From Buttiauxella selenatireducens (GTDB lineage: Bacteria; Pseudomonadota; Gammaproteobacteria; Enterobacterales; Enterobacteriaceae): a stretch of 64,000 bases of DNA. A program made the position numbers and the translations under genes. The DNA lies in contig NZ_CP133838.1 in assembly GCF_031432975.1 (NCBI RefSeq), forward strand, positions 1,054,001-1,118,000, in the 5' to 3' direction. A model generated the notes under the pieces. The model was not told where the DNA came from. It worked only from the letters and a program-made list of their open reading frames with translations, and did not search any database. Below, one piece after another: positions 9,328-20,826 of this stretch; position 1 is the stretch's first letter, and each line of letters starts with the position of its first letter.

Positions 9328-9886
9328 GCTGTTTTTACGCGGGGCAAAAGTCCCGATGACGAAGGAAGGGGTGCGGACGTTGGCACTTGCCAGGCTGGAT
9401 CTCCATCGGGCCAGCCATTTTATCGATGTTGGCGCAGGCACAGGCAGTGTCTCAATTGAAGCCGCGCTCAGCCACCCTGAACTTCGGGTGACGGCAATCG
9501 AACGAAACCCCGCGGCGCTGACACTGCTGGCGGAAAATCGCGGCCATTTTGATTGCCGAAATATTGAGATTATCGCCGGTGAAGCCCCGCTGGCGCTGGG
9601 GGAAAAAGCCGACGCTATTTTTATCGGCGGCAGCGGCGGCAACCTGACGCAGTTAATTGACTGGGCATTGAACCAGCTCTGCCCGGAGGGGCGTCTGGTG
9701 CTGACGTTTATCCTTCAGGAGAACCTTACCGCCGCACTTCATCATCTCTCTTCCCGCGGCATTCACGATTTTGATTGCCTTCAGTTGCAGATTTCCGAGT
9801 TAACCACACTGGGGAACGGGCATTACTTCAAACCCAATAACCCCACTTTTATGATTTCCTGCCAGAAGGAAAAAAATCATGGCTAA
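9317..9886 (+). CDS. cbiT: cobalt-precorrin-6B C15-methyltransferase (decarboxylating)
   Basis: A Rossmann methyltransferase that methylates C15 and decarboxylates the C12 side chain. The SAM-binding motif [14 protein letters not shown] lies near residue 37, followed by the acidic loop AIERNPAAL and the [10 protein letters not shown] segment. It has 189 residues and overlaps both cbiE and cbiF, as in Salmonella. Confidence 0.95.
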   Translation: MKDELFLRGAKVPMTKEGVRTLALARLDLHRASHFIDVGAGTGSVSIEAALSHPELRVTAIERNPAALTLLAENRGHFDCRNIEIIAGEAPLALGEKADAIFIGGSGGNLTQLIDWALNQLCPEGRLVLTFILQENLTAALHHLSSRGIHDFDCLQLQISELTTLGNGHYFKPNNPTFMISCQKEKNHG

Positions 9887-10652
9887 GACTTTTGATCCCC
9901 ATTGCGTCTGGTTTGTTGGCGCGGGGCCCGGTGACCGTGAACTGATTACGCTCAAAGGCTACCGTTTGCTGCAAGAAGCGCAGGTGGTGATTTACGCCGG
10001 GTCGCTCATCAACACTGAGCTGCTGGAATATTGCTCGAAAGAAACAGAGTGCCACGACAGCGCAGAGCTGCACCTGACACAAATTATCGACCTGATGGAA
10101 GAAGGGATTAAAGCCGGTAAAACGGTCGTCCGCCTGCAAACCGGCGATGTGTCGCTCTACGGATCAGTTCGCGAACAAGGCGAAGTGCTGGCGAGCCGTG
10201 GTATCCCGTGGCAAGTGGTGCCGGGCGTCAGTGCTTTCCTGGGCGCGGCGGCGGAGCTGGGCGTGGAGTACACGGTGCCTGAAGTTTCGCAAAGCCTGAT
10301 CATCACGCGTCTGGAAGGGCGCACGCCAGTGCCGCCGCTTGAGCAGATTGAATTGTTCGCCAGCCACCAGACATCCATGGCGATTTACCTCTCCGTTCAA
10401 CGTATCCACCGCGTCGCCGAAAGGCTGATTGAGGGCGGATATCCCGCGTCGACGCCGGTCGCGGTTGTCTATAAGGCGACCTGGCCGGAAAGCATGACCG
10501 TGCGCGGTACCCTGGCGGATATTGGCGACAAAGTCCGTGACGCGGGCATTCGCAAAACCGCGCTGATTCTGGTCGGCGCGTTCCTCGGCGAAGAGTTCCA
10601 TTATTCGCGGCTTTATGCAGCGGATTTCAGCCATGAATACCGTAAAGCCTGA
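9879..10652 (+). CDS. cbiF: cobalt-precorrin-4 C11-methyltransferase
   Basis: CbiF methylates C11 of cobalt-precorrin-4 to form cobalt-precorrin-5A, the substrate that CbiG would act on next. Signatures are [16 protein letters not shown] at the N-terminus and [12 protein letters not shown] near residue 86. It has 257 residues and ends [11 protein letters not shown] as in Salmonella. The remains of cbiG start inside its last 20 bases in another frame. Confidence 0.95.
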   Translation: MAKTFDPHCVWFVGAGPGDRELITLKGYRLLQEAQVVIYAGSLINTELLEYCSKETECHDSAELHLTQIIDLMEEGIKAGKTVVRLQTGDVSLYGSVREQGEVLASRGIPWQVVPGVSAFLGAAAELGVEYTVPEVSQSLIITRLEGRTPVPPLEQIELFASHQTSMAIYLSVQRIHRVAERLIEGGYPASTPVAVVYKATWPESMTVRGTLADIGDKVRDAGIRKTALILVGAFLGEEFHYSRLYAADFSHEYRKA

Positions 10653-10679
10653 GTTAATCACACTGGGAGTTTCACACTG

Positions 10680-10680
<1 letters not shown>
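10633..10680 (+). pseudogene. cbiG: cbiG deletion scar (15-codon mini-ORF)
   Basis: In the other cob operons I know, cbiG (about 350 codons, cobalt-precorrin-5A hydrolase) lies between cbiF and cbiH. Here 27 bases separate them. An ATG inside the cbiF end opens a 15-residue frame, [15 protein letters not shown]. From memory, Salmonella CbiG begins MNTVKPE and ends TLGVSH. So nearly the whole gene has been removed in frame, keeping its start, its stop and the TGATG coupling to cbiH. The comparison with CbiG is from memory. The tiny frame itself is plain in the sequence. Confidence 0.85.
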
Positions 10681-11401
<721 letters not shown>

Positions 11402-11405
<4 letters not shown>

Positions 11406-12190
11406 AATTCGGCGATGTGTTGGTCGTCGGGGGCACGAGCGATGCCCGAGCGCTATGCCGACAACTGGATGACGCAGGGGTTGCGTACACCCTGTCGGTC
11501 GCGACACCGACGGGCGAACACCTCGCGGGAGACATCGCCGGAGCGGTGCGCTGTGGGCGCATGGATTTTCAACAAATGACCGCCTGGTTGCGCAAACAGG
11601 GCACGAGCTGGGTGATTGATGCTTCACACCCGTACGCGGAAGTTGTCAGCGAAAACCTGGTGCGCGCCTGCCGGGAAACCGGCGTGCTGTTAAGCCGATA
11701 CCAGCGGCCAGAGCAATGTGCCGAAGTGGAACATCCACTGCTTTATTGCGTTAAGAGCATCGATGAGGCCTGCCAGGTTGCTGCGACCTTGGGTGAGCGC
11801 ATTTTGCTGACGACAGGGAGCAAAGACCTCGCCGCCTGGCGCGCAGGGTTGGCGGGAAAAACGCTGATGGCCCGTGTGCTGCCGGTCGCGGAAGTGCTGC
11901 AACAGTGCGCTGACCTGGGATTTGGCGTGAATCAAATCTTCGCGCTGTGCGGCCCCTTCAGTGCCGAATTCAATGCCGCCTTTTACCAACAGTGTCGGGC
12001 AGATCTGGTAATCACGAAAGCATCAGGCGCGGAAGGCGGGTTCCTCGAGAAAGTTCAACCCTGCCTGGAAGCAGGGATCCCCTGCATTGTCATCATGCGC
12101 CCGGCACCTCTGGTGCAGGGTTCTGAATTACTGGAAAGCCAGACGGCATTTTCACAACGTTTGTCACGCTGGCTGAAACAAAAGGATTAA
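11402..12190 (+). CDS. cbiJ: cobalt-precorrin-6A reductase
   Basis: CbiJ reduces the ring of precorrin-6A with a nicotinamide cofactor. The 262-residue protein has the N-terminal VVGGTSDARALCRQL loop, DASHPYAEVVSEN, LLTTGSKDLAAW and ITKASGAEGG, all family hallmarks. It starts with GTG overlapping the cbiH stop. Confidence 0.94.
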
Positions 12191-12193
12191 ACG

Positions 12194-12988
12194 ATGAAAA
12201 AAGCGCTTCTTGTCGTGAGTTTTGGCACCAGCTACCACGACACCGGTGAAAAAAATATTGTGGCGTGTGAACGCGATCTGGCTGCCAGCGTTCCCGATCG
12301 CGATCTTTTTCGTGCTTACACCTCAGGGATGATCATCCGAAAGTTAAAACAGCGTGATGGCATCTCTGTCGATACGCCGATGCAGGCGCTACGAAAGCTT
12401 GCCGATCTTGGGTATCAGGACGTGGCGATCCAGTCGTTGCACATCATCAACGGCGATGAGTATGAAAAGATCGTCCATGAAGTGCAGATCATGCGGCCCT
12501 TGTTTTCACGGCTGGTGATTGGTGCGCCTCTGCTCAGCAGTTTCGATGATTATTCGACGCTCATGGCGGCACTGCGCCAGCAAATGCCCGCACTGGGTGA
12601 ACGGGAAGAAGTGGTGTTTATGGGCCACGGCGCCAGCCATCACGCGTTCGCCGCTTATGCCTGTCTTGATCACATGATGAAAGCGCAACAGATCCTCGCG
12701 AGAGTGGGCGCGGTAGAAAGTTACCCGGAGGTGAGCCAGCTGATTGACAACATGCTTGCCGAAGGCGTTCGCGCCGTACACCTGATGCCGTTAATGCTGG
12801 TGGCTGGCGATCACGCCATCAATGACATGGCTTCTGACGAAGCCGATTCGTGGAAATCTCAATTCTGCGCCGCAGGGATCCCAGCTACACCGTGGTTGAA
12901 GGGGTTGGGTGAGAACCCGGCGGTGCGTGCGATGTTTGTCGCACATTTGCAGCAGGCAATTAAAAGCGCAATGAAGGAGGCAGCATGA
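12194..12988 (+). CDS. cbiK: sirohydrochlorin cobaltochelatase
   Basis: CbiK inserts cobalt into sirohydrochlorin, the committed step of the anaerobic route. The residues known to hold the metal in Salmonella CbiK are present: E89 in GDEY, H145 in MGHGASHH and H207 in AGDHAIND. Length is 264, and it lacks the signal peptide seen in periplasmic relatives. The dehydrogenase at 2255-2896 makes its substrate. Confidence 0.96.
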   Translation: MKKALLVVSFGTSYHDTGEKNIVACERDLAASVPDRDLFRAYTSGMIIRKLKQRDGISVDTPMQALRKLADLGYQDVAIQSLHIINGDEYEKIVHEVQIMRPLFSRLVIGAPLLSSFDDYSTLMAALRQQMPALGEREEVVFMGHGASHHAFAAYACLDHMMKAQQILARVGAVESYPEVSQLIDNMLAEGVRAVHLMPLMLVAGDHAINDMASDEADSWKSQFCAAGIPATPWLKGLGENPAVRAMFVAHLQQAIKSAMKEAA

Positions 12989-13701
12989 CGGGAAAACTCT
13001 ATGCAATCAGCACCGGACCTGGGGCAAGCGACTTAATCACCGTGCGGGCATCACGCGTACTGGCCACGCTGGATGTGGTGTATGCCCCAGCCGGGCGTAA
13101 AGGCGGCGATAGCCTGGCCCTTTCCATCGTCCGTGAATATCTGGGTGAGCACACGCAGGTCTGTTGCCGTCATTTCCCAATGAGCGCTGACAGTGCTGAA
13201 AAAGAGGAAGTGTGGGATGCGGTTGCCGCCGAACTGCAAAGCGATGTCGAGTCAGGAAAACGGGTCGGCTTTATAACCCTCGGCGATGCCATGTTGTTCA
13301 GCACCTGGGTCTTTTTGCTCAAGCGGTTACAGAATCCTGACTGGCTGGAAATCATCCCCGGCGTGACCTCTTTTTCCGCGATTGCTTCACGTTCTGCCAC
13401 GCCGCTGGCGATGGAGACGCAATCGCTGGCCGTGATTTCCTGTACTGCGCCAGAAGCCGAGATTCGTCGGGCGCTGGAGCAGCATGACAGCCTGGTATTA
13501 ATGAAAGTGTATGGCCGCTTTGCGCGCATTAAATGTCTTCTGCAAGAAGCGAATTTGCTGGATTGCGCCTTGATGATGGCGGAAGCCACGCTACCGGGGG
13601 AGCAGTGCTGGCGGGAACTGAGCGCCATAAATGACGAGAACCCACTGCCGTACTTCTCAACCATTCTGATTAATAAACAGTGGGGCAGAGAAAGAAAATG
13701 A
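12985..13701 (+). CDS. cbiL: cobalt-factor II / precorrin-2 C20-methyltransferase
   Basis: CbiL methylates C20 of cobalt-factor II. It shows [18 protein letters not shown] at the N-terminus and [12 protein letters not shown] as the second methylase motif, with 238 residues. AGGAGG stands upstream of the ATG, which overlaps the cbiK stop (ATGA). Confidence 0.95.
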   Translation: MTGKLYAISTGPGASDLITVRASRVLATLDVVYAPAGRKGGDSLALSIVREYLGEHTQVCCRHFPMSADSAEKEEVWDAVAAELQSDVESGKRVGFITLGDAMLFSTWVFLLKRLQNPDWLEIIPGVTSFSAIASRSATPLAMETQSLAVISCTAPEAEIRRALEQHDSLVLMKVYGRFARIKCLLQEANLLDCALMMAEATLPGEQCWRELSAINDENPLPYFSTILINKQWGRERK

Positions 13702-14435
13702 GTCTCGAAAAACAGCTTAAACAGCTTTCGTTCAGCGGCCTGGCAGCGGCGCTATTGTTGATGGTGGTGCCAGAGCAGGCGTTTGCGATGCACATTATGG
13801 AAGGGTTTTTACCGCCGATGTGGGCGCTGGCCTGGTGGCTGCTCTTTTTACCTTGTCTGTGGTACGGCCTGGTGCGTTTACGCCAGATTGTAGCCGAGGA
13901 CAGCCATCAGAAAGTTCTCCTGGCGCTGTGCGGCGCATTTGTTTTCGTCTTGTCGGCACTGAAAATTCCGTCGGTCACCGGGAGTTGCTCGCATCCCACG
14001 GGCGTTGGGTTGGCGGTGATTTTGTTCGGGCCGGGCGTGGTGGCGATCCTCGGCGCGGTGGTGCTGTTGTTCCAGTCTCTGCTATTGGCTCACGGCGGTT
14101 TGACGACGCTTGGCGCTAACGGAATATCGATGGCGGTGATGGGGCCGGTTGTGGGTTATCTGGTGTGGAAACTGGCTTGCCGTGCAGGGTTGCGTCGTGA
14201 TGTCGGCGTCTTCTTATGCGCCATGCTGGCGGACTTGACCACCTATTTTGTGACGTCGGTACAGTTGGGGGTCGCGTTCCCGGATTCGGAGGCAGGCATG
14301 ATGGGATCGACTCTCAAGTTTATGAGTATTTTCTGTTTGACGCAGATCCCGATCGCGATAGCTGAAGGGCTACTGACCGTATTGATCTACGACCAAATAA
14401 CGAAACGTCGGTTGATAACGGTAGAGGGGCACTAA
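13698..14435 (+). CDS. cbiM: cobalt ECF transporter substrate-binding membrane subunit
   Basis: CbiM is the S-component of the cobalt energy-coupling-factor importer. After a signal-like N-terminus it has the metal-binding MHIMEGFLP segment and several transmembrane helices, with [16 protein letters not shown] as a conserved loop. An in-frame start at 13680 exists, but the ATG at 13698 overlaps the cbiL stop as ATGA and matches the Salmonella start. Confidence 0.95.
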   Translation: MSLEKQLKQLSFSGLAAALLLMVVPEQAFAMHIMEGFLPPMWALAWWLLFLPCLWYGLVRLRQIVAEDSHQKVLLALCGAFVFVLSALKIPSVTGSCSHPTGVGLAVILFGPGVVAILGAVVLLFQSLLLAHGGLTTLGANGISMAVMGPVVGYLVWKLACRAGLRRDVGVFLCAMLADLTTYFVTSVQLGVAFPDSEAGMMGSTLKFMSIFCLTQIPIAIAEGLLTVLIYDQITKRRLITVEGH

Positions 14436-14437
14436 CG

Positions 14438-14719
14438 ATGAAAAAGACAATTATTTTGCTCGGGATGGTCATTGCGCTGGTGATACTGCCCTTCTTCGTT
14501 GACCACAATGGCGAGTATGGCGGTTCCGACGGTGAAGCAGAAAGCCAGATTCAAATCATCGCCCCGAATTACACACCGTGGTTCCAGCCGCTGTATGAAC
14601 CCGCAAGCGGCGAAATAGAAAGCTTACTGTTTACCTTGCAGGGCGCTTTGGGCACGGCGGTGATTTTCTACATTTTCGGTTACTGGAAAGGGAGACAACG
14701 TGCAACTGACCGGGCTTGA
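14438..14719 (+). CDS. cbiN: cobalt ECF transporter auxiliary subunit
   Basis: A 93-residue protein with two transmembrane segments, one at each end, enclosing the periplasmic YGGSDGEAESQI and PNYTPWFQPLYEPASGEIES segments typical of CbiN. It assists CbiM in cobalt uptake. It has GAGGGG upstream and overlaps cbiQ. Confidence 0.95.
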   Translation: MKKTIILLGMVIALVILPFFVDHNGEYGGSDGEAESQIQIIAPNYTPWFQPLYEPASGEIESLLFTLQGALGTAVIFYIFGYWKGRQRATDRA

Positions 14720-15383
14720 CCGAATCAGCTATCAGAGCCGCTGGTATCACGTTTCACCGGTCCGCAAGTTCTGGCTGTGGCTGGCGATGATGGTGCTGGC
14801 GTTTGTCCTGCCGCCGTCTGGCCAGGCTTGTCTGCTGGCGCTGGTGGCGGCGCTAACCTGCTGGTTACTGCGCATTTCGCTCAGGCGTTGGTGCCGTTGG
14901 ATGGCGCTGCCTTTTGGTTTTTTGCTGGTGGGGGTTGTCACTATTCTTTTCAGTATCAGCCACCAACCTGGGGCGCTGCTATGGAGCGTGCCGGTGGGCA
15001 GCGTCTGGGTTGGTATCAGTCATGACGGCTTGCTGATGGCAAATGCCACCTTCTGGCGCAGCCTGGCGGCGCTGGCGTCAACCTTCTGGCTGGTACTGAA
15101 TCTGCCTTTTCCGCAATTGATTGTGTTGCTGCAACGGGCGCGGGTGCCGCGTTTAATGACCGAACAAATTCTACTGACATGGCGCTTTATTTTTATTTTG
15201 CTGGAGGAGGCGCTGGCTATCCACCGCGCTCAGACGTTGCGCTTTGGTTATCGCCGTCTGCCGCAGGGATACCGATCGTTTGCGATGCTGGTCGGACTGC
15301 TTCTCACCCGCGTGATGATGCGTTATCAGCAAATGGTGACGGTGCTGGATATCAAATTGTATCAGGGTGATTTTCACCTGTAA
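14700..15383 (+). CDS. cbiQ: cobalt ECF transporter transmembrane coupling subunit
   Basis: CbiQ is the T-component that links the ATPase CbiO to CbiM. The 227-residue protein has about five hydrophobic helices and the conserved coupling segment RAQTLRFGY in the C-terminal half. It starts with GTG (GGGAG upstream), overlapping cbiN by 20 bases. Confidence 0.94.
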   Translation: MQLTGLDRISYQSRWYHVSPVRKFWLWLAMMVLAFVLPPSGQACLLALVAALTCWLLRISLRRWCRWMALPFGFLLVGVVTILFSISHQPGALLWSVPVGSVWVGISHDGLLMANATFWRSLAALASTFWLVLNLPFPQLIVLLQRARVPRLMTEQILLTWRFIFILLEEALAIHRAQTLRFGYRRLPQGYRSFAMLVGLLLTRVMMRYQQMVTVLDIKLYQGDFHL

Positions 15384-15391
15384 GGAGCGTC

Positions 15392-16207
15392 ATGCTAGCC
15401 ACTGAATCTCTCTGGTTCCGCTACCAGGATGAGCCGGTACTCAAAGGTGTTTCGCTGGATTTCTCACGCCATTCGGTCACCGGGTTAGTGGGGGCGAACG
15501 GTTGCGGAAAATCGACATTATTTATGAACCTGAGCGGCATTCTGAAGCCGCAAAAAGGGGCGGTGCTGTGGCAGGGAAAACCGCTGGATTACAGCAAACG
15601 CGGTTTACTGGCGTTGCGACAGCAGGTGACCACCGTTTTCCAGGACCCGGAACAGCAGATTTTCTACACCGATATCGACAGCGACATTGCGTTCGCGCTG
15701 CGCAATCTCGGGATAGATGAAGCAGAGATTGCGCGGCGGGTAGAGGAAGCGTTGACGCTGGTCGACGCGCACGCCTTCCGTCATCAGCCGATTCAGTGCC
15801 TGAGCCATGGGCAGAAGAAACGTGTCGCCATTGCGGGCGCATTGGTACTCCAGGCGAAATATCTGTTACTGGACGAGCCGACGGCGGGGCTGGACCCGTC
15901 AGGGCGCATGCAAATGATTGAAATCATTCGGCGCATCGTCGCTCAGGGCAACCATGTGGTGATCTCCAGCCACGACATCGATTTGATTTACGAGGTGAGC
16001 GACGCGGTGTATGTGCTCAACCACGGTGAGGTTTTGGCGGAAGGGACGCCGGAAGCGGTCTTTTCCCGTCATGCCTGTATTCAGCAAGCGGGGTTAACGC
16101 AGCCATGGTTGGTCAAGTTGCACCTCGAGCTGGGATTGCCGCTTTGTAAAAATGAGGCGGATTTTTTTGCCCGGATGCGGGCGACATACATTCAGGAGGC
16201 GTCATGA
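15392..16207 (+). CDS. cbiO: cobalt ECF transporter ATPase
   Basis: The ATP-binding A-component of the cobalt importer, 271 residues. Walker A is GANGCGKST, the Q-loop TVFQDPEQQ, the signature [12 protein letters not shown], and Walker [16 protein letters not shown] precedes the ATG, and its stop overlaps cbiP as ATGA. Confidence 0.95.
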   Translation: MLATESLWFRYQDEPVLKGVSLDFSRHSVTGLVGANGCGKSTLFMNLSGILKPQKGAVLWQGKPLDYSKRGLLALRQQVTTVFQDPEQQIFYTDIDSDIAFALRNLGIDEAEIARRVEEALTLVDAHAFRHQPIQCLSHGQKKRVAIAGALVLQAKYLLLDEPTAGLDPSGRMQMIEIIRRIVAQGNHVVISSHDIDLIYEVSDAVYVLNHGEVLAEGTPEAVFSRHACIQQAGLTQPWLVKLHLELGLPLCKNEADFFARMRATYIQEAS

Positions 16208-17727
16208 AGCGGGCAATCATGCTACAGGGAACGGCATCTGATGTCGGGAAAAGTGTTCTGGCTGCGGGGCTTTGCCGTATTTTCCATCAGGATGGATGGC
16301 GAACCGCACCGTTTAAATCGCAGAACATGGCGCTGAATTCCGGCATCACGCCGGAAGGTAAAGAGATGGGGCGGGCGCAAATATTCCAGGCCGAAGCGGC
16401 GGGAGTTGTGCCGGATGTGCGAATGAATCCGGTGTTGCTGAAGCCGACCAGCGATAGCAAGGCGCAGGTGGTACTGATGGGGCAGGTGGCCTGCAACATG
16501 GATGCCGTCAGTTACCACGAATACAAACCGCGTCTGCGCGAACAGGTGACGGCGGCTTATAACAGCCTTGCGCAGGAATATGACGTGCTGGTGCTGGAGG
16601 GGGCGGGTAGCCCGGCGGAGATCAATTTGCGCGACCGCGATATCGTCAATATGGGGATGGCGGAAATGGCAGGATGCCCGGTTATCCTGGTGGCGGATAT
16701 CGATCGTGGCGGCGTTTTCGCCTCTATTTACGGCACGCTGGCGCTGTTGCAGGAGCACGAACGCTGGCGCGTAAAAGGCGTCATCATTAATAAATTCCGG
16801 GGTGACGTGGCGTTGCTTAACCCTGGGATTGAACAGATTGAGTCGTTAACGGGAGTCCCGGTGTTGGGAGTGATGCCGTGGCTGGATGTCGATCTGGAAG
16901 ATGAAGACGGCGTGGCGCTCCAGCGGGGTAAATATTTGCGCACCGAAAAGCGCGATATCGACATTGCCGTGGTGCAATTGCCGCACATTTCCAACTTTAC
17001 GGATTTCAATGCGCTGGCGGCGCAACCGGATGTGCGGGTGCGATATGTTCGCCATCCCGAAGATCTGGACGGTGTGGACCTGGTTATCTTGCCGGGCAGC
17101 AAAAACACCCTTGGCGATCTGACCTGGATGCAGGAGCACGGGCTGGCCCAGAAAGTGCTGGAGTTACATCGATGCGGCGTGCCGATCATCGGCATTTGCG
17201 GCGGTTACCAGATGCTGGGCGATACCATTATCGACGAAGTGGAATCCGGGCTTGGCACATTACCGGGGCTGGGGTTGCTCAATACCGTGACCCAATTTGC
17301 CAGCAGCAAAACCACCACCCAGGTGACGGCTGAAATCGCCGCCTCATTGCCCGGTTGGCTGGCGCAGGCGTCGGGGATTGTGGTACGCGGCTATGAAATC
17401 CACATGGGGGAAACGCGTTTAACGACGGGTTGTCGTCCGGCATTGTCGCTGGAAAAAAACGGCGGGACGGTGGCTGACGGCGCGATCAGCGATGATGGGC
17501 TGGTTTTTGGTACTTATCTGCATGGATTATTCGACAGCAACGCCTTCACGCGGGCGGTGGTGGATGGTCTGCGGGCGAGGAAGGGATTAGCCGCGCTGAC
17601 CAATACCGTGGATTACGCGAGTTACAAAGCCCAACAGTTTGATCTTCTGGCCGCCGCCATGCGGCAAAACATTGATATAGAAAAAATTTATAACGTCATG
17701 CGTGAACACCAGGAGGCAACGGAATGA
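16204..17727 (+). CDS. cbiP: adenosylcobyric acid synthase
   Basis: CbiP amidates the b, d, e and g carboxylates of adenosylcobyrinate diamide, using ATP and glutamine. The 507-residue protein has the P-loop-like [19 protein letters not shown] at the N-terminus and a GATase domain with nucleophile C332 in [11 protein letters not shown]. It overlaps cbiO and cobU by 4 bases each. Confidence 0.96.
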   Translation: MKRAIMLQGTASDVGKSVLAAGLCRIFHQDGWRTAPFKSQNMALNSGITPEGKEMGRAQIFQAEAAGVVPDVRMNPVLLKPTSDSKAQVVLMGQVACNMDAVSYHEYKPRLREQVTAAYNSLAQEYDVLVLEGAGSPAEINLRDRDIVNMGMAEMAGCPVILVADIDRGGVFASIYGTLALLQEHERWRVKGVIINKFRGDVALLNPGIEQIESLTGVPVLGVMPWLDVDLEDEDGVALQRGKYLRTEKRDIDIAVVQLPHISNFTDFNALAAQPDVRVRYVRHPEDLDGVDLVILPGSKNTLGDLTWMQEHGLAQKVLELHRCGVPIIGICGGYQMLGDTIIDEVESGLGTLPGLGLLNTVTQFASSKTTTQVTAEIAASLPGWLAQASGIVVRGYEIHMGETRLTTGCRPALSLEKNGGTVADGAISDDGLVFGTYLHGLFDSNAFTRAVVDGLRARKGLAALTNTVDYASYKAQQFDLLAAAMRQNIDIEKIYNVMREHQEATE

Positions 17728-18275
17728 TTCTGGTCACGGGGGGCGCACGCAGCGGAAAAAGCGCCCATACAGAACGGCTGGCCGCACAGCATTGTGACCA
17801 CGTTTTATACATTGCCACCTCTCTGGTTACGGATGACGAGATGGCATTGCGCGTGGCGAAACATCAAGCGCAACGGCCAGAACACTGGCGTACCTGGGAA
17901 GGATTCCGCGATGTGGGCGACGTGATTCGCCACCATTTGCAGCCTGGAGAAGGCGTGATGCTGGAGTGCGTCACCACCATGCTTTCAAACCTGCTTTATG
18001 AAGAAAGCGGAGGCGCTGACCCTGAAACGCTGGATTTTCCTGCGCTGGAAGCGTTCTTGTACCGTCAGATTGACGACCTCATCGCGGCATGCCAACAGTC
18101 TTCAGCCCCGATCTTCATTGTGACTAACGAACTGGGCATGAGCATCACGCCGTCTAATCGCCTCGCGCGCCATTTTGTGGATATCTCCGGCAGGGTAAAT
18201 CAAAAGTTGGCGCAGGCGGCAGAAGAGGTGTGGTGGGTGGTGTCGGGGATTGGGGTAAAAATCAAATGTCGCTAA
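17724..18275 (+). CDS. cobU: adenosylcobinamide kinase / guanylyltransferase
   Basis: CobU phosphorylates adenosylcobinamide and transfers GMP to it, activating it for nucleotide-loop assembly. P-loop GGARSGKS at residues 6-13, the VTNELGMSI and [18 protein letters not shown] motifs, and a VSGIGVKIK tail match Salmonella CobU. It has 183 residues. Confidence 0.95.
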   Translation: MILVTGGARSGKSAHTERLAAQHCDHVLYIATSLVTDDEMALRVAKHQAQRPEHWRTWEGFRDVGDVIRHHLQPGEGVMLECVTTMLSNLLYEESGGADPETLDFPALEAFLYRQIDDLIAACQQSSAPIFIVTNELGMSITPSNRLARHFVDISGRVNQKLAQAAEEVWWVVSGIGVKIKCR

Positions 18276-19024
18276 ACATGCTGGTCGCGACGATGCGATT
18301 TATTACCCGCATTCCGGTGCCAGAAAAGTGGGCTGACGGCGTTGAGTTCAGCCAGTATGGCAAGGGCGTGCCGTATTTTCCCATCGTGGGCTGTATTGTC
18401 GGCGGGATTGCCGCGTTCGTTTCGCTGCTTGTCAGCCAGAGCGGGGGCGGCATTTATATTGGCGCGCTGACCTATGTTTTGGCACTCGCTTTTCTGACCG
18501 GCGGGTTTCATCTGGATGGGCTGGCGGACACCTGCGACGGTCTTTTTTCTGCCCGAAGCCGCGAGCGTATGCTGGAAATTATGCGCGACAGCCGCCTGGG
18601 AACGCACGGTGGCCTGGCGTTGGTCTTCTGTATCCTCATCAAAACATTCGCCGTTGTTTCGCTTTCGCATTATCCCGTTAAAGAACTCTTCGCTCTGTTG
18701 ATTTGCGCGCCGGTGGCCGCCAGGTCAGCCATGGTGCTGGCGATGTACAGACAGCGCTATGCCCGCGCCGGTGAAGGAATGGGCAATGTTTACATCGGCC
18801 AGATTAGCGGCTTTCAGGCAGCAACAACCTTGATTATTGGGGCGCTGCTGGTGGTGTTGCTCGCCGGATCGCGGGGGCTTATCGCCATTCTGGTGACCTG
18901 GTGTGTGGTTTATGGCGTCGCGTCATTTATCCGCCGTCAGTTAGGGGGGCAAACCGGTGACACATTGGGTGCCTCGGAAGAAGTGGGTGAACTGGTTTTT
19001 CTGCTGGCATTGCTGTGGGTTTGA
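18266..19024 (+). CDS. cobS: adenosylcobinamide-GDP ribazoletransferase (membrane)
   Basis: CobS joins adenosylcobinamide-GDP and alpha-ribazole (or its phosphate) in the membrane. The family motif GGFHLDGLADTCDGLFSAR and the C-terminal LGGQTGDTLGA are present, with about six hydrophobic segments. I choose the ATG at 18266, overlapping the cobU end by 10 bases, giving [19 protein letters not shown] (252 residues). A start at 18230 is possible but too long. Confidence 0.94.
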   Translation: MSLNMLVATMRFITRIPVPEKWADGVEFSQYGKGVPYFPIVGCIVGGIAAFVSLLVSQSGGGIYIGALTYVLALAFLTGGFHLDGLADTCDGLFSARSRERMLEIMRDSRLGTHGGLALVFCILIKTFAVVSLSHYPVKELFALLICAPVAARSAMVLAMYRQRYARAGEGMGNVYIGQISGFQAATTLIIGALLVVLLAGSRGLIAILVTWCVVYGVASFIRRQLGGQTGDTLGASEEVGELVFLLALLWV

Positions 19025-19055
19025 ATGACGCGTTAAACAATTGAGGATAATAACG

Positions 19056-20114
19056 GTGCAAACATTAACGGATTTAGTGGCAAGCATCAGGCCGCTTGAT
19101 AAACAAAAAATGGCGCAAGCGGCTGACTATATTGAAAGTTTAGCAAAGCCGGCAAAAAGTCTTGGACGCCTGGAAGTGATGGCCACTCAACTGGCGGGTA
19201 TGCGCGGTCTGAGCCATCTGGATAATCTGCAAAAAGAGATCATTGTGATGTGCGCCGATCACGGGGTGTTTGATGAAGGTGTGGCCGTCACACCAAAAGA
19301 GGTCACCTATATTCAGGCGCTGAATATGCAGAAGGGGCTGACCGGCGTTTGCGTGTTGGCTAAAAACAGCCAGACGTCTGTTTTGCCTGTAGATATCGGC
19401 ATTGATTGTGAACCCATCGCGGATATGGTGAGCCTTAAGCTGGCACGCGGTTGCGGCAATATTGCCCGGGGGCCAGCCATGTCGCGCCAGGACGCTGAAC
19501 AACTGCTGCTGGCCAGCGCGCAGTTGGTGAAAAAGCGTGCGGAGGAAGGCGTGTCTATCTTTGGTGTCGGTGAACTGGGTATTGCGAATACCACACCCGC
19601 TTCGGCGATGATCAGCGTCTTTAGCGATTGTGATCCTCACGATGTGGTGGGCATCGGGGCCAACCTCCCACTCGAAAGGTTACAGCACAAAGAGTCTATT
19701 GTGAGAAAGGCTGTCCACATTAATCGACCTGACGGCAATGATGCGGTGGATGTGTTGGCGAAAGTCGGCGGGTACGATTTGGTGGGGATGACGGGCGTCA
19801 TTCTTGGGGCGGGGGCGTGTGGCCTTCCGGTGGTGCTGGACGGTTTTCTCTCCTACGCGGCGGCTATCGCGGCTTGCCAGATTGCGCCTGAAGTCAAAAA
19901 CTATTGTATCCCTTCACATTTTTCGGCAGAAAAAGGCGCGCAACGCGCATTAGAACACCTTAACTTAAAGCCGTATCTCTATCTGGATTTACGCCTCGGA
20001 GAAGGGAGTGGCGCGGCTATTGCGATGTCGATATTAAGTGCGGCATGCGCCATGTATTGCCATATGGGATTGCAAGCGAACAGCGGTTTTAGCCTGCCGG
20101 GTTCACCGACGTAA
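19056..20114 (+). CDS. cobT: nicotinate-nucleotide:dimethylbenzimidazole phosphoribosyltransferase
   Basis: CobT makes alpha-ribazole phosphate from dimethylbenzimidazole and nicotinate mononucleotide. The 352-residue protein has VMCADHGVFDEGVA, GVGELGIANTTPA, and the catalytic glutamate near residue 316 in RLGEGSGAA. The GTG at 19056 is preferred: it has GAGG about 9 bases upstream and gives the family start MQTL. A TTG at 19041 is in frame. This is the last gene of the operon; cobC is not in the window. Confidence 0.94.
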   Translation: MQTLTDLVASIRPLDKQKMAQAADYIESLAKPAKSLGRLEVMATQLAGMRGLSHLDNLQKEIIVMCADHGVFDEGVAVTPKEVTYIQALNMQKGLTGVCVLAKNSQTSVLPVDIGIDCEPIADMVSLKLARGCGNIARGPAMSRQDAEQLLLASAQLVKKRAEEGVSIFGVGELGIANTTPASAMISVFSDCDPHDVVGIGANLPLERLQHKESIVRKAVHINRPDGNDAVDVLAKVGGYDLVGMTGVILGAGACGLPVVLDGFLSYAAAIAACQIAPEVKNYCIPSHFSAEKGAQRALEHLNLKPYLYLDLRLGEGSGAAIAMSILSAACAMYCHMGLQANSGFSLPGSPT

Positions 20115-20146
20115 TCGTTGATAAATGCGCTGGAAGCCGCAAGCAA

Positions 20147-20179
20147 AAGGGCAGGGAAGGAACCCTGTGAAACGCCCTT
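20147..20179. terminator. hairpin between the convergent cob operon and regulator gene
   Basis: AAGGGC and GCCCTT arms enclose a further AGGG/CCCT pair, in the 77-base gap between cobT and the convergent LuxR-type gene. There is no clear T run, so it is a weak terminator candidate at best. Confidence 0.4.
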
Positions 20180-20191
20180 GCGCCCGCAGCC

Positions 20192-20785
20192 TCAGAATAT
20201 AAACGAACGGAATCCGCTGAGGTTTTGATAAAGCTGAGCGCTGTTGCGAAACCCCAGTTTGCGTACAGCGTTCATCTTATGGCACTGCGCAGTTTTGTAG
20301 TTGATAGCCAGTTGCTGCGACACGTGGCGAATATCTGAACCTTCAAGCAGCAACCGCAGAATGCTCTTTTCCATCTGCGTCAGCTTACCGCGCTCCCTTG
20401 ATCGGGAGCTAACAATGCCTGGGTTCATCACCATCTGAAGCAGCGTTAAATGCAGCTGCGCCAGCCGGGCATTGTCGGCAACCATCTGAACATGCTGCAA
20501 CAGCAACTCCGGTATCAGTGATTTGTGCTGGTGTTTTAACAGCAACGCAATCTGTTTTCCCTTCACATCTTCCACATGGTGATTCAGCCAGAGGATTTTT
20601 TCTGTGGGGGAATAACTGCTGTCCAGCAGGCTAATCAGCAACGGTACAGTGGGATCGGCCTCCAGCACAAATTCCAGCTCTGCCGTCGTGCTTACAAAGA
20701 CAGGCTCCAGTCCTGATTCGGTAATCGCTGAATGAAGGCCCGCCCCCATGAAATCCATGGCGCTCCAGACGATAATACTTTTCAT
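20192..20785 (-). CDS. LuxR-type regulator, MrkI-like
   Basis: A 197-residue protein with a C-terminal LuxR/FixJ-type helix-turn-helix around residues 135-190 (LTQMEKSILRLLLEGSDIRH, then a recognition helix in NYKTAQCHKMNAVRKLG). The N-terminal half has no phosphoacceptor receiver motif that I can see. It follows the PilZ gene by 41 bases on the same strand. This PilZ-then-LuxR pair beside fimbriae is the arrangement of mrkH-mrkI in Klebsiella, where they switch on type 3 fimbriae. That it is the true MrkI orthologue is inferred from context. Confidence 0.75.
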   Translation of the reverse strand: MKSIIVWSAMDFMGAGLHSAITESGLEPVFVSTTAELEFVLEADPTVPLLISLLDSSYSPTEKILWLNHHVEDVKGKQIALLLKHQHKSLIPELLLQHVQMVADNARLAQLHLTLLQMVMNPGIVSSRSRERGKLTQMEKSILRLLLEGSDIRHVSQQLAINYKTAQCHKMNAVRKLGFRNSAQLYQNLSGFRSFIF

Positions 20786-20826
20786 CGGTGTTATTTCTCT
20801 TTAAAAACGAAAAGCCAGCGGCCGCC